Positions 24,905 to 32,724 of a DNA stretch of 64,000 nucleotides are shown here, in pieces. The DNA comes from Pseudomonas farris (GTDB lineage: Bacteria; Pseudomonadota; Gammaproteobacteria; Pseudomonadales; Pseudomonadaceae). Position 1 is the first letter of the stretch. Every line of letters starts with the position of its first letter. Both the position numbers and the translations under genes were made by a program. The notes under the pieces are model-generated. The model saw only the letters and a list, made by a program, of their open reading frames with translations. It searched no databases and was not told where the DNA came from. The DNA is taken from the NCBI RefSeq assembly GCF_019145235.1, contig NZ_JAHSTV010000014.1, forward strand, positions 113,513 to 177,512, written 5' to 3'.

Positions 24905-26218
24905 TCAGGTCATCTGGATGATGGTCTGCATGATGGTGCTCTGGGTGGAGATGGTCTTGGCGTTTGCCTGGTAGTTGCTCTGAGCTTTGATCAGTTCGAC
25001 CAATTCGTTGGTCAGGTTGACGTTGGACTCTTCCAGGGAGTTGGACACGACCGAACCCAGAGTGCCGGTTGTCGGCGCATCGACACCCGCCACGCCTGAG
25101 GCGAAGGTTTCTTTCCAGCGGGTACCACCGATCGGCTGCAAGCCTTGCTCGTTGGCGAAGCTGGCGACTGCAACCTGGCCGATTGCCTTGGTTTGCTGGT
25201 TGCTGAAGTTGGCGGTCATGACGCCGGTGGCGTCGATGGTCAGGCTGGAGATCTGGCCGGTGGCGTAGCCGTCCTGAAATTGCTGGGTACGGGCCGTCGG
25301 CGAGTTGTAGGAGGTGGTTTTGGTCATGTCAAAGCTCACACCACCAGTGGCTGCAACCGAACCGTTAGGACCCCAGACGTTCGGCGTTACGGTGGCATTG
25401 GTCACCACGCCAGGCACCCAACCGGTCAGCTGGAACGTTTTGCCGGTCACAGCAAAACCGGTACTGCCAGTCATGGTGTTGACGGTACCGTCAGAGTTGA
25501 AGGTGACGGTGGCAGTCACTGGCACCGGTGGTTCAGTGGCCGGGTTGGAAGGCGAACGACCGTCTACGTAGGTGTACATGGTCCATGCGTTAGTACCGGT
25601 TTTCACGTAGTACTGATCCAGGGAATGCTGGTTACCCTGGCTGTCGTAGATCGGGGTGGAGATCGGCTTGTTATAGCTCAATGGCTCGGCCGGGTTGAAC
25701 GGCGTAACGGTCGGAAGGGTTTCCGAGGAGTTCAGGTTCATCGTCTGGTCGACGCGAGTGGTTGCCTTTGGCGACAGGCTTGAGGTGTCGATTTTCAGGT
25801 CGGTCAGTACGCCATTGATGATCTTGCCGTTGGCATCAACGCCATAACCCTGCAAACGGTTGCCGTTGTTATCGACCACATAGTTTTCAGCGTCAGTCTT
25901 GAACGCACCGGCACGGGTGTAGCTCAAGGAACCGTTGTCGCTAAGGATGAAGAAGCCGTTGCCCTGGATGCCCATGTCGAGCACGTTGCCGGTGTTGTTC
26001 ACGTCGCCCTGGCCGAACTGCTGGGAAACGTTGGCCAGACGCACGCCGTTGCCGACGGTCTTGCTGCCGGTACCCAGGCGAGTGGCCGAGTACACGTCTT
26101 CGAATTCTGCACGGGAGGATTTGAAACCGGTGGTCGCGACGTTGGCGATGTTGTTGCCGGTCACGTCCAGTTGTTTGTTGGCTGCATAGAGACCGCTAAG
26201 GCCGATATTGAAAGACAT
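24905..26218 (-). CDS. flgE: Flagellar hook protein FlgE
   Basis: 437 residues. The N-terminus MSFNIGLSGLYAANKQLDVTGNNIANVATTGFK is the axial-protein rod motif, and the C-terminus LEESNVNLTNELVELIKAQSNYQANAKTI is the partner helix. The variable central part (about residues 150-330) forms the exposed hook domains. FlgE polymerises into the hook after FlgD. It is the last gene of the operon here; flgF and later genes do not follow. Confidence 0.96.
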   Translation of the reverse strand: MSFNIGLSGLYAANKQLDVTGNNIANVATTGFKSSRAEFEDVYSATRLGTGSKTVGNGVRLANVSQQFGQGDVNNTGNVLDMGIQGNGFFILSDNGSLSYTRAGAFKTDAENYVVDNNGNRLQGYGVDANGKIINGVLTDLKIDTSSLSPKATTRVDQTMNLNSSETLPTVTPFNPAEPLSYNKPISTPIYDSQGNQHSLDQYYVKTGTNAWTMYTYVDGRSPSNPATEPPVPVTATVTFNSDGTVNTMTGSTGFAVTGKTFQLTGWVPGVVTNATVTPNVWGPNGSVAATGGVSFDMTKTTSYNSPTARTQQFQDGYATGQISSLTIDATGVMTANFSNQQTKAIGQVAVASFANEQGLQPIGGTRWKETFASGVAGVDAPTTGTLGSVVSNSLEESNVNLTNELVELIKAQSNYQANAKTISTQSTIMQTIIQMT

Positions 26219-26248
26219 ATTCCACTCCTTGTGCCGTGTTAGTCGGCT

Positions 26249-26938
26249 CTATATACCAATGGTTTGTACTTTGGACAGGGCAACGCTGCCCATGCCTGCC
26301 AGGTTCAGCATCAACTCACCGCCAGTCTGGCTGATGGTCACACTGTTGACCGTTGCCGGCAGGTAAGTAATCAGTGAGGTGTTTGTGCTGTCGATGGTGG
26401 TCGACGCGCCGAAGGTGTAAGTACCCGCCGGTGCCACCGCGCCCGCATCGTCCTTGCCGTCCCAGATGAAACTGGCGTTACCGGCACTTTGACTGCCCAA
26501 CTCGAGCGTACGGATGGTCTTGCCTTCCGAGTTGGTAATCTTGACGGTGGCGGCGGCAACCGAGGTTGGCACCACGATGGTCCCGTTGAGGCTCTTGGAG
26601 GTGTCGACCACCGCTTTGTCGGTCTGCGCGATGACCGAACGGCCCACCAGTGAAGAAGCCTGCAAGGCTTGCGAGGAGCTGTAGCTGCTGGCAAGGCCGC
26701 TGACCGTATCGTTCAGCGTGGTGATACCTTCCAGGCTACTGAACTGCGCCAACTGTGCCACGAACTCGCTGTTGTCCTGAGGATCGAGCGGGTTCTGGTT
26801 TTTCAGCTGAGTCACCAACAGTTGCAGGAACGCGTCCTTGCCCAGCGACTGACCGCCGGTAGCGGCCGAGGTCAGGCTGTCTTTGGTGGTAGGGGTCTGG
26901 ACCGAAGAGTTGGCCAGAACATCGCTGATAATGCTCAT
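26249..26938 (-). CDS. flgD: Flagellar hook-capping protein FlgD
   Basis: 229 residues. The N-terminal part contains the family motif LGKDAFLQLLVTQLKNQNPLDPQDNSEFVAQLAQFSSLEG, followed by a beta-rich domain with IRTLELGSQSAGNASFIWDGKDDAG. FlgD caps the growing hook and is exported by the flagellar type III system. It lies 30 bases upstream of flgE and 15 bases downstream of flgC. Confidence 0.95.
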   Translation of the reverse strand: MSIISDVLANSSVQTPTTKDSLTSAATGGQSLGKDAFLQLLVTQLKNQNPLDPQDNSEFVAQLAQFSSLEGITTLNDTVSGLASSYSSSQALQASSLVGRSVIAQTDKAVVDTSKSLNGTIVVPTSVAAATVKITNSEGKTIRTLELGSQSAGNASFIWDGKDDAGAVAPAGTYTFGASTTIDSTNTSLITYLPATVNSVTISQTGGELMLNLAGMGSVALSKVQTIGI

Positions 26939-26953
26939 ATGAATCGCCCCTTA

Positions 26954-27397
26954 TCACTGACCGAGGGTCAGGACCTTCTGCATCATGGTTTTGGCGGTAT
27001 TCATCATTTCGGCGTTGGTCTGGAACGAACGGCTCGCGGAAATCATGTCGGCCATTTCTTCGACGACGTTGACGTTCGGGTAGTAGACGTAGCCCTTGCC
27101 ATCGGCAGCCGGATGGTTCGGCTCGTAGCGCGCTTCAAGGTTGCTCTGGTCTTCGACCACGCCCAGCACTTGCACGCCTTGACCGGCCGCGTCCTGGTTC
27201 TGGAACAGCGAATCGCTGCCGCCGCTCTGGCCGCCCTGGAACATGGTGGCGAATACCGGGTGACGGGCACGGTAGGTCTGGTCGATGCTCGACGAGACGG
27301 TCTCGGCGTTGGCGATGTTCGAGGCGACGGTGTTCAAGCGAGTGGTCTGGGCACTCATGCCGCTACCGGCGATGTTGAAAACACTGGCAAGGGACAT
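26954..27397 (-). CDS. flgC: Flagellar proximal rod protein FlgC
   Basis: 147 residues. N-terminal rod motif MSLASVFNIAGSGMSAQTTRLNTVASNIANAETVSS and C-terminal helix MADMISASRSFQTNAEMMNTAKTMMQKVLTLGQ, both standard for FlgC. It forms the proximal rod with FlgB and FlgF. The flgB stop is three bases upstream, so translation is likely coupled. Confidence 0.96.
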   Translation of the reverse strand: MSLASVFNIAGSGMSAQTTRLNTVASNIANAETVSSSIDQTYRARHPVFATMFQGGQSGGSDSLFQNQDAAGQGVQVLGVVEDQSNLEARYEPNHPAADGKGYVYYPNVNVVEEMADMISASRSFQTNAEMMNTAKTMMQKVLTLGQ

Positions 27398-27400
27398 GAC

Positions 27401-27808
27401 TTACTCTCCACGCAGGGCTGATACCAGCCCTTTGAATTTACTGTTGAGCAGGGTGAAGCTGGCCTGGAAGTTGACCGCGTTTTGCGCGTAGTTCGACTGT
27501 TCCAGTTGGGCGTCCACAGTGTTTTGGTCGATCGACGGTTGCATCGGCGTGCGATACATCAGCGACTCGTCGCCATTGCCCAAGCCTTCAGCTTCGATGT
27601 GACGGCTGTTGGTCATGTTCAAGGCGAACTTGCCGTTTTTGGTCTTCTCGTTCTGCTCGGCGAGCACTTTCGAGAAGTCCAGATCCCGAGCCTTGTAGTT
27701 CGGGGTGTCGGCGTTGGCGATGTTGTTGGCCAGGACTTCGGCACGCTGAGCGCGGAAGCCCAGGGCTTGTTCGTGGATACCGAGCGCTTTATCGAAGCTG
27801 ATGCTCAT
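27401..27808 (-). CDS. flgB: Flagellar proximal rod protein FlgB
   Basis: 135 residues from ATG 27808 (MSISFDKALGIHEQALGFRAQ). The motif NNIANADTPNYKARDLDF is that of FlgB, as is the C-terminal helix NYAQNAVNFQASFTLLNSKFKGL. First gene of the flgBCDE operon, 45 bases downstream of a sigma-54 promoter. The longer upstream frame includes that promoter and is rejected. Confidence 0.95.
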   Translation of the reverse strand: MSISFDKALGIHEQALGFRAQRAEVLANNIANADTPNYKARDLDFSKVLAEQNEKTKNGKFALNMTNSRHIEAEGLGNGDESLMYRTPMQPSIDQNTVDAQLEQSNYAQNAVNFQASFTLLNSKFKGLVSALRGE

Positions 27809-27852
27809 GTCGGGAAACCTTCGGGTGACCTGATTTTCGTACGATGGATATA

Positions 27853-27867
27853 GCAAGCGGCGTGCCA
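27853..27867 (-). promoter_or_regulatory. Sigma-54 promoter of the flgBCDE operon
   Basis: On the minus strand TGGCACGCCGCTTGC, an exact TGGCAC-N5-TTGC. The predicted start point is near 27841, about 33 bases before flgB. In Pseudomonas this operon is under RpoN with FleQ or FleR, which fits. Confidence 0.88.
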
Positions 27868-27991
27868 ATTCAAAAAAGCCCGTAAACCGGGGCTTTGCGC
27901 GCGGTGGCAAGACGGCAATGCCAGAAAAGCGGCAACCGGTTTCCGCCGCCTGCCGCTTTTCTGCCGCTTGTAACTGGCAACGACTATCCAA

Positions 27992-28085
27992 TGTGGGAGC
28001 GGGCTTGCTCGCGAAGGCGTCGTGTCAGTCGACATTTGCTTTGACTGGCATACCGCATTCGCGAGCAAGCCCGCTCCCACATTGG
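27992..28085. repeat. REP doublet, CCACA ends outward
   Basis: TGTGGGAGCGGGCTTGCTCGCGAAGGCG and inverted TTCGCGAGCAAGCCCGCTCCCACA; spacer GTGTCAGTCGACATTTGCTTTGACTGGCA. It lies in the 359-base gap between flgB and cheR, which otherwise holds the flgB promoter and the cheR terminator. Confidence 0.9.
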
Positions 28086-28116
28086 ATTGTTGTAGGTTCA
28101 GGGAAATCATCAGGCA

Positions 28117-28154
28117 CAAAAAAACGGGAGCCCCCTGAGGACTCCCGTTTTTTA
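28117..28154. terminator. Terminator after cheR (symmetrical)
   Basis: AAACGGGAGTCC-type stem (ACGGGAG ... CTCCCGT) with A and T runs on both sides, 14 bases from the cheR stop. It can act on either strand and insulates cheR from flgB. Confidence 0.9.
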
Positions 28155-28167
28155 TGCCGTCAACGAA

Positions 28168-28995
28168 TCACTTCGCCTTGTAAATGATCCCCGGGCTGCA
28201 CTGGACCATCTGGTAATGATCCGGCAAACCGTTCAGCGCTTCGGACGCGCCAAGGAACAGATAACCGCCCGGCTTCAGCGTGCTGTGAATGCGCAACAGG
28301 ATGTCTTTCTTCACCTCGGCGGAGAAGTAGATCAGCACGTTGCGGCAGAACACGATGTCGAACTTGCCCAGGCTCGCGTAGCTGTCCAGCAGGTTGAACG
28401 AGCGAAACTCCACCCGGCTCTTGATCGGCGCCTTGATGGCCCAGCGTCCCGGCCCTTTCGGGTCGAAGTAACGCTGAAGGCGCTCGGGCGACAGACCGCG
28501 ACCGATGGCCAGGCTGTCGTACTCGCCGGTCTTGCAGTTGGTCAGCATAGTGCCGGACAGGTCCGTGGCAACAATCTGCACGCCCATTTTCAACTGGCCC
28601 ATGTTGACCCGCTCGAATTCATCGATGGACATCGACAGCGAATAGGGTTCCTGGCCCGACGAACACGCTGCCGACCAGATCCGCAGGCGCTGGCCGGGGG
28701 CTGCCTTGATCGCTTCGGGCAATACCTTGTTCTTCAAGACTTCAAACGGATAGGTGTCACGAAACCACAGGGTTTCGTTGGTGGTCATGGCATCCACTAC
28801 CATCTCGCGCAAACCGCTACGTGGCTGGGTCTGGATGCGCTGAACCAGCTCACCCAGTGATTTGATGCCCTGCTGTTCCATCAGTTTGTTGAGACGGCTC
28901 GAGACCAGGTATTGCTTGTTTTCACCGAGCAAAATGCCACAGGCTTTTTCCAGGAAGACCCGGAACTGTTCGAAATCCAAATTACCCGTAGACAA
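28168..28995 (-). CDS. cheR: Chemotaxis methyltransferase CheR
   Basis: 275 residues from a TTG start (28993-28995) with AAGAGG eight bases upstream; the family N-terminus (NLDFEQFRVFLEKACGILLG) follows directly, so no later start fits. It methylates chemoreceptor glutamates with S-adenosylmethionine. Motifs: TTNETLWFRD, RIWSAACSSGQEPYSL (SAM loop) and DIVFCRNVLIYF. The adjacent cheV is upstream on the same strand, as in P. aeruginosa. Confidence 0.94.
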   Translation of the reverse strand: MSTGNLDFEQFRVFLEKACGILLGENKQYLVSSRLNKLMEQQGIKSLGELVQRIQTQPRSGLREMVVDAMTTNETLWFRDTYPFEVLKNKVLPEAIKAAPGQRLRIWSAACSSGQEPYSLSMSIDEFERVNMGQLKMGVQIVATDLSGTMLTNCKTGEYDSLAIGRGLSPERLQRYFDPKGPGRWAIKAPIKSRVEFRSFNLLDSYASLGKFDIVFCRNVLIYFSAEVKKDILLRIHSTLKPGGYLFLGASEALNGLPDHYQMVQCSPGIIYKAK

Positions 28996-29041
28996 AGATG
29001 CCGCCTCTTAAATCGTGTTGACCGCCAGGGGCAAAAGGCCC

Positions 29042-29974
29042 CTAGCTGTTATCTGCTGCTTTGATCCGGTCGACTACCCGGGATGCCAGGTCATCAGGAC
29101 GGAATTTGGCCAGGAAGTCATCGGCACCGACCTTCTTGACCATCGCCTGATTGAATACACCCGACAACGAAGTATGCAGGATGATATGCAGCTTTTGCAT
29201 GCGCGGGTCGTTGCGGATTTCGGCCGTCAGGGTGTACCCGTCCATCTCCGGCATCTCGATGTCGGAGATCATCATCAGGAACTCGTCTTCCGGCTTCTTG
29301 CCCTCGTCGACCAGCTTGCGCAGGTAATCCAGCGCTTGCCGACCGTCGTTCAACGCCACCACTTCGACTCCGACCGTTTGCAGGCAACGGCTCACCTGCT
29401 TGCGCGCCACCGATGAGTCATCGACCGTCAGCACCCGCAAGGACAACGCCTTGTGCTGAGTCTCGACATCCACCACGCCCACCGAAATCGCTTCCGGCGT
29501 CGGCGCCACTTCCGCCAGCACCTTTTCGACGTCGATGATTTCAACTAGCTGATTGTCGACCCGAGTCACCGCCGTCAGGTAGTGATCGCGCCCGGTGCCC
29601 TTGGGTGGCGGATGAATCTCCTCCCAGTTCATGTTGACGATGCGCTCCACCGACCGAACCAGGAAACCCTGGGTCTTGGTGTTGTACTCCGTGATGATCA
29701 CGAAGGGATTGCTTTGATCTTTCAGCGCTCCGGAACCGGTCGCCATCGCCAGATCCAGAATCGGAATGGTCGCCCCCCGAATATTCGCCACACCGCACAC
29801 GACAGGACTGGACTTGGGCATCAGGGTCAGCTTGGGGCATTGCAGCACCTCGCGAACCTTGAACACGTTGATCCCATACAGCTGCTGGCCGTCAAGACGG
29901 AACAACAACAGCTCAAGGCGATTCTGCCCTACCAGTTGCGTGCGCTGGTTCACCGAATCCATTACACCAGCCAT
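29042..29974 (-). CDS. cheV: Chemotaxis coupling protein CheV (CheW-receiver fusion)
   Basis: 310 residues. Residues about 15-160 form a CheW-like domain (YGINVFKVREVLQ, NIRGATIPILDL), and residues 175-305 a receiver with phosphorylatable Asp in MISDIEMPEMDGY. It couples receptors to CheA and may take phosphate for adaptation. It lies 46 bases before cheR, and is divergent from flgA with only 81 bases between the starts. Confidence 0.94.
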   Translation of the reverse strand: MAGVMDSVNQRTQLVGQNRLELLLFRLDGQQLYGINVFKVREVLQCPKLTLMPKSSPVVCGVANIRGATIPILDLAMATGSGALKDQSNPFVIITEYNTKTQGFLVRSVERIVNMNWEEIHPPPKGTGRDHYLTAVTRVDNQLVEIIDVEKVLAEVAPTPEAISVGVVDVETQHKALSLRVLTVDDSSVARKQVSRCLQTVGVEVVALNDGRQALDYLRKLVDEGKKPEDEFLMMISDIEMPEMDGYTLTAEIRNDPRMQKLHIILHTSLSGVFNQAMVKKVGADDFLAKFRPDDLASRVVDRIKAADNS

Positions 29975-30028
29975 GCCCAGACTCCTACACCAACGCTAAG
30001 TGTGTTGCGACGCACATTCATCACTAAA

Positions 30029-30043
30029 CGGCACGGCGCTTGC
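30029..30043 (+). promoter_or_regulatory. Sigma-54-like promoter overlapping the flgA start region
   Basis: CGGCACGGCGCTTGC, one mismatch to TGGCAC-N5-TTGC, followed by TTTTT as in many strong RpoN sites. The predicted start point is about 30055, one base before the chosen flgA ATG. flgA is RpoN-dependent in P. aeruginosa. Confidence 0.65.
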
Positions 30044-30055
30044 TTTTTAACTCTT

Positions 30056-30817
30056 ATGAACACAGAACCGACATTTTTCCGACACCTGACACTAACCTGT
30101 CGCAGATTGCTCTGCGCAATGTCGGCCGCTTGCCTGTTCAACGCTGGCAGCCCTGCCCTTGCTGACGCGGTTACCTTGCCTGACATGCTTATCGGCGTCA
30201 CTCAGGGCTTTCTTGAATTCACCGTAGAAGACTATCTGGCGACGAGTCAAACGCAAGGACGCTATGAGATCGAGGTCAACCAACTCGATCCGCGCCTGCG
30301 CATGCCCATGTGCGACAAGGAATTGACAGCCACCCTTGAGAGCCCGGCGAGGCCTCTGGGCCGGGTCACGGTCAAGGTTCGCTGCGAGGGCGCTTCCCCT
30401 TGGACAGTCTTCGTACCCGCTCAAGTACGGCTGTTTCGCGACATCGTGACCACCACCCGTCCGCTCAAACGAACAGGGATTATCGAACCGCAGGACGTGA
30501 CCCTGCGCGAGCGCGATATCAGCTTGATAAATCAGGGTTTTCTGACCTCCGTCGATCAGGCGATCGGACAAAAACTTACCCGACCAATGGTCGCCGATCA
30601 GGTCATTACCCTGGTGCACCTCGAACAGGCGGAAGTGATTCGCAAGGGCGATCAGGTGGTGATTACCGCCCGCAGTGGTACGCTCAGTGTACGTATGCCG
30701 GGTGAAGCGCTGTCCAACGGCGGCATGAGCGAACAGATTCGCGTGAAAAACCTTAACTCCCAGCGGGTCATCAAGGCGCAAGTTACCGCGCCCGGCCAGG
30801 TGGAAGTGGCCATGTAA
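30056..30817 (+). CDS. flgA: Flagellar P-ring chaperone FlgA
   Basis: 253 residues. Signal peptide with basic RR before LLCAMSAACLFNAGSPALADA, so it acts in the periplasm, where it helps FlgI form the P ring. The C-terminal SAF-like domain carries LKRTGIIEPQDV, the family signature, and VRVKNLNSQR-like RIRVKNLNSQRVIKAQV near the end. ATG 30056 has no clear ribosome binding site; ATG 30119 (codon 22) would remove the basic part of the signal. Start is therefore uncertain. Confidence 0.88.
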   Translation: MNTEPTFFRHLTLTCRRLLCAMSAACLFNAGSPALADAVTLPDMLIGVTQGFLEFTVEDYLATSQTQGRYEIEVNQLDPRLRMPMCDKELTATLESPARPLGRVTVKVRCEGASPWTVFVPAQVRLFRDIVTTTRPLKRTGIIEPQDVTLRERDISLINQGFLTSVDQAIGQKLTRPMVADQVITLVHLEQAEVIRKGDQVVITARSGTLSVRMPGEALSNGGMSEQIRVKNLNSQRVIKAQVTAPGQVEVAM

Positions 30818-30920
30818 GGATCTCTGTTCGTGAAAAAATGGCGCACTACTCGCCTGTTCCCTAAACTGTGCCGCATGCAGGACACGCGCTGGCGCATGCA
30901 AGCTCATTGATAAATGGGCC

Positions 30921-30947
30921 TAAAGTTTTCCGGGGGAGAGCCGAAAA
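30921..30947 (+). promoter_or_regulatory. Sigma-28 (FliA) promoter of flgMN
   Basis: TAAAGTTT (30921-30928), 11-base spacer, GCCGAAAA (30940-30947): one change from the TAAAGTTT-N11-GCCGATAA consensus. It is 36 bases before flgM, consistent with FliA feedback on its own anti-sigma factor. Confidence 0.9.
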
Positions 30948-30983
30948 CATGGCAAGCGTCCAAATACCCAGAGGTTTTTTGTC

Positions 30984-31310
30984 ATGGTCATCGATTTCAG
31001 TCGTTTAAACAGCTCCTCGCCACTTACGGGCAGTACACGTACCAGCGCTGCGAAGGAAACCGCCGAAGCCGGCCAATCCGCGCCGCTGAATACCCCGGCC
31101 GAACAGGCTGGTACCACCAAAAGCGGGGAGTCGGTACACCTCAGCAATGAGGCTCAGCAGTTGCAGAAGGTCACTGACAAGCTGCGCGATCAGCCTGCCG
31201 TCGACAAAGCCCGCGTGGCCGAGTTGAAAGCAGCGATTGCCGATGGCAGCTATAAAGTCGACAGCAACCGTGTAGCCAGCAAACTGCTCAACTTCGAAGC
31301 CCAGCGCTAG
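30984..31310 (+). CDS. flgM: Anti-sigma-28 factor FlgM
   Basis: 108 residues. N-terminus MVIDFSRLN and a long low-complexity middle, then the FliA-binding helices VDKARVAELKAAIADGSYKVDSNRVASKLLNFE. FlgM binds FliA until the hook is complete and then leaves through the flagellar export channel. GAGG lies eight bases before the ATG. flgN follows after 48 bases. Confidence 0.94.
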   Translation: MVIDFSRLNSSSPLTGSTRTSAAKETAEAGQSAPLNTPAEQAGTTKSGESVHLSNEAQQLQKVTDKLRDQPAVDKARVAELKAAIADGSYKVDSNRVASKLLNFEAQR

Positions 31311-31358
31311 GCCACGGCCCGCGCCAGGCTTTTGGACGCTTAAAACCCAAGGCCAGCC

Positions 31359-31826
31359 ATGCACGACACTAATTTACTGCAACTGATCATCGACGACTTT
31401 GCCCCGGCGCAACACCTGCTGGAGCTGCTGCAAACCGAGTCCCTCGCGCTGCACGGTCGCGACATGCCACTGCTTGAAGAGATTCTGGCGCAGAAACAGG
31501 CATTGATCATTTTGCTTGAGCAGCATGGCCGCAAGCGCAGTGAAATCCTCGCCAGCCTCAACCTGCCGCCCAATCGTCAGGGCCTGGAGCAACTTGCCAG
31601 CCATTCGAGCATTGGCGACCAGTTGCTGGCACAGAGCGACGTGCTGACCGACCTCCTGGCCCAGTGCCAGGCCGCCAACGTGAATAATGGCCAGTCGATT
31701 CTGGTGCAGCAGGCCGCCACGGCCAACCAGCTGAAAATCCTCACCGGCGGCGAGCCACCAGCGCTCTATGATGCCCGCGGTTCAACCTCCAAACTCGCAA
31801 AACCACGCCCGCTCAGTCAGGCTTGA
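31359..31826 (+). CDS. flgN: Flagellar export chaperone FlgN
   Basis: 155 residues, largely helical, with the family pattern LLQLIIDDFAPAQHLLELLQTESLALHGRD and a C-terminal tail LYDARGSTSKLAKPRPLSQA typical of Pseudomonas FlgN. It binds the hook-filament junction proteins FlgK and FlgL. It shares the sigma-28 promoter with flgM. Confidence 0.92.
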   Translation: MHDTNLLQLIIDDFAPAQHLLELLQTESLALHGRDMPLLEEILAQKQALIILLEQHGRKRSEILASLNLPPNRQGLEQLASHSSIGDQLLAQSDVLTDLLAQCQAANVNNGQSILVQQAATANQLKILTGGEPPALYDARGSTSKLAKPRPLSQA

Positions 31827-31914
31827 GCCTTTCAATGAGCACGCTCTATCAAGACGCGAAACATGCTGGCAGAATGCTAGCCAGTAGTCATATTTGTCTG
31901 GAGATTGATGCCCC

Positions 31915-32661
31915 GTGTTCAATGCCTTAAACGCGGAAGATGCTCCGCAGCCACCCAAGGTGCTCACCACGCCCCTGGAAATCTCCGGCAATCTGCGTCA
32001 GCTGCAAGACAGCCATGACCCGCTGATCATCACGTTCCATGAGCGCAGCCAGCGCTTCCAGAGTTATCTGGTGGACATCGACCGTGACAGCAACATGATC
32101 GCCCTGGACGAAATGATCCCCCGCGACGGCGAACGCTTTTTGTTGGCCGGCGAGCCGTTCAAGGTCGAAGGCTTTCACGACGGTGTACGCATCGCCTGGG
32201 AAAGCAATGGCCCGCTGACCATCGACGAATCCGGCGATGGCCGTTGCTACCGTGGCGCGCTGCCCGATGAGGTGGTTTACCACCAGCGCCGCAATGCTTT
32301 CCGCGCTGCGTTGAAGCTGGCGCAATTGGTCAATGTCGATCTGGGGGGTGACAAACTCAAGTCGCCCGTCAGCGGCAAACTGCTAGACATCTCAGCCACC
32401 GGCTGCAAGTTACGCTTCGAGGGCGACATCACCGCCAGCCTGCAACTGGGCCAGGTCTACGACCGCTTCGTCGCCGCCCTGCCCTTCGGCAGCATGACGG
32501 CACCGGTCGAACTGCGTTACCTGCACTTCGAAGAGAAGATCAACACCACCTTCGCCGGCGTGCGTTTTCACAACATGAGCGGCCTGGTGCAGCGGCAGGT
32601 CGAGCGGTTCGTCTATCAGCTTCAGCGCGAAGCGCGGCGCTTCGATAAAGACGATTTCTGA
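31915..32661 (+). CDS. ycgR: Flagellar brake protein YcgR, PilZ domain
   Basis: 248 residues from GTG 31915 (no in-frame ATG nearby). The N-terminal YcgR domain (LIITFHERSQRFQSYLVDIDRD) is followed by a PilZ domain with the c-di-GMP motifs RRNAFR (near residues 125-130) and DISATGCKLRF. When loaded with c-di-GMP, YcgR slows the flagellar motor. Its place after flgMN is conserved in Pseudomonas. A terminator follows. Confidence 0.92.
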   Translation: MFNALNAEDAPQPPKVLTTPLEISGNLRQLQDSHDPLIITFHERSQRFQSYLVDIDRDSNMIALDEMIPRDGERFLLAGEPFKVEGFHDGVRIAWESNGPLTIDESGDGRCYRGALPDEVVYHQRRNAFRAALKLAQLVNVDLGGDKLKSPVSGKLLDISATGCKLRFEGDITASLQLGQVYDRFVAALPFGSMTAPVELRYLHFEEKINTTFAGVRFHNMSGLVQRQVERFVYQLQREARRFDKDDF

Positions 32662-32674
32662 TTCGCCGCCCCTA

Positions 32675-32716
32675 TAAAAAACGGGCAGTCCCTTGCGGTG
32701 ACTGCCCGTTTTTTTA
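32675..32716. terminator. Symmetrical terminator between ycgR and the MFS gene
   Basis: AAAACGGGCAGTC-CCTTGCGGT-GACTGCCCGTTTT with A and T runs; it serves both convergent genes. Confidence 0.93.
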
Positions 32717-32724
32717 TGCCTTGA

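Noticed and set aside
29975..30055. A sigma-28 promoter for cheV on the minus strand (TAAAAAGC ... GCCGTTTA)
   Set aside because: The spacer is 9 bases in place of 11 and both halves are imperfect; the same bases are better explained by the flgA sigma-54 site on the other strand.
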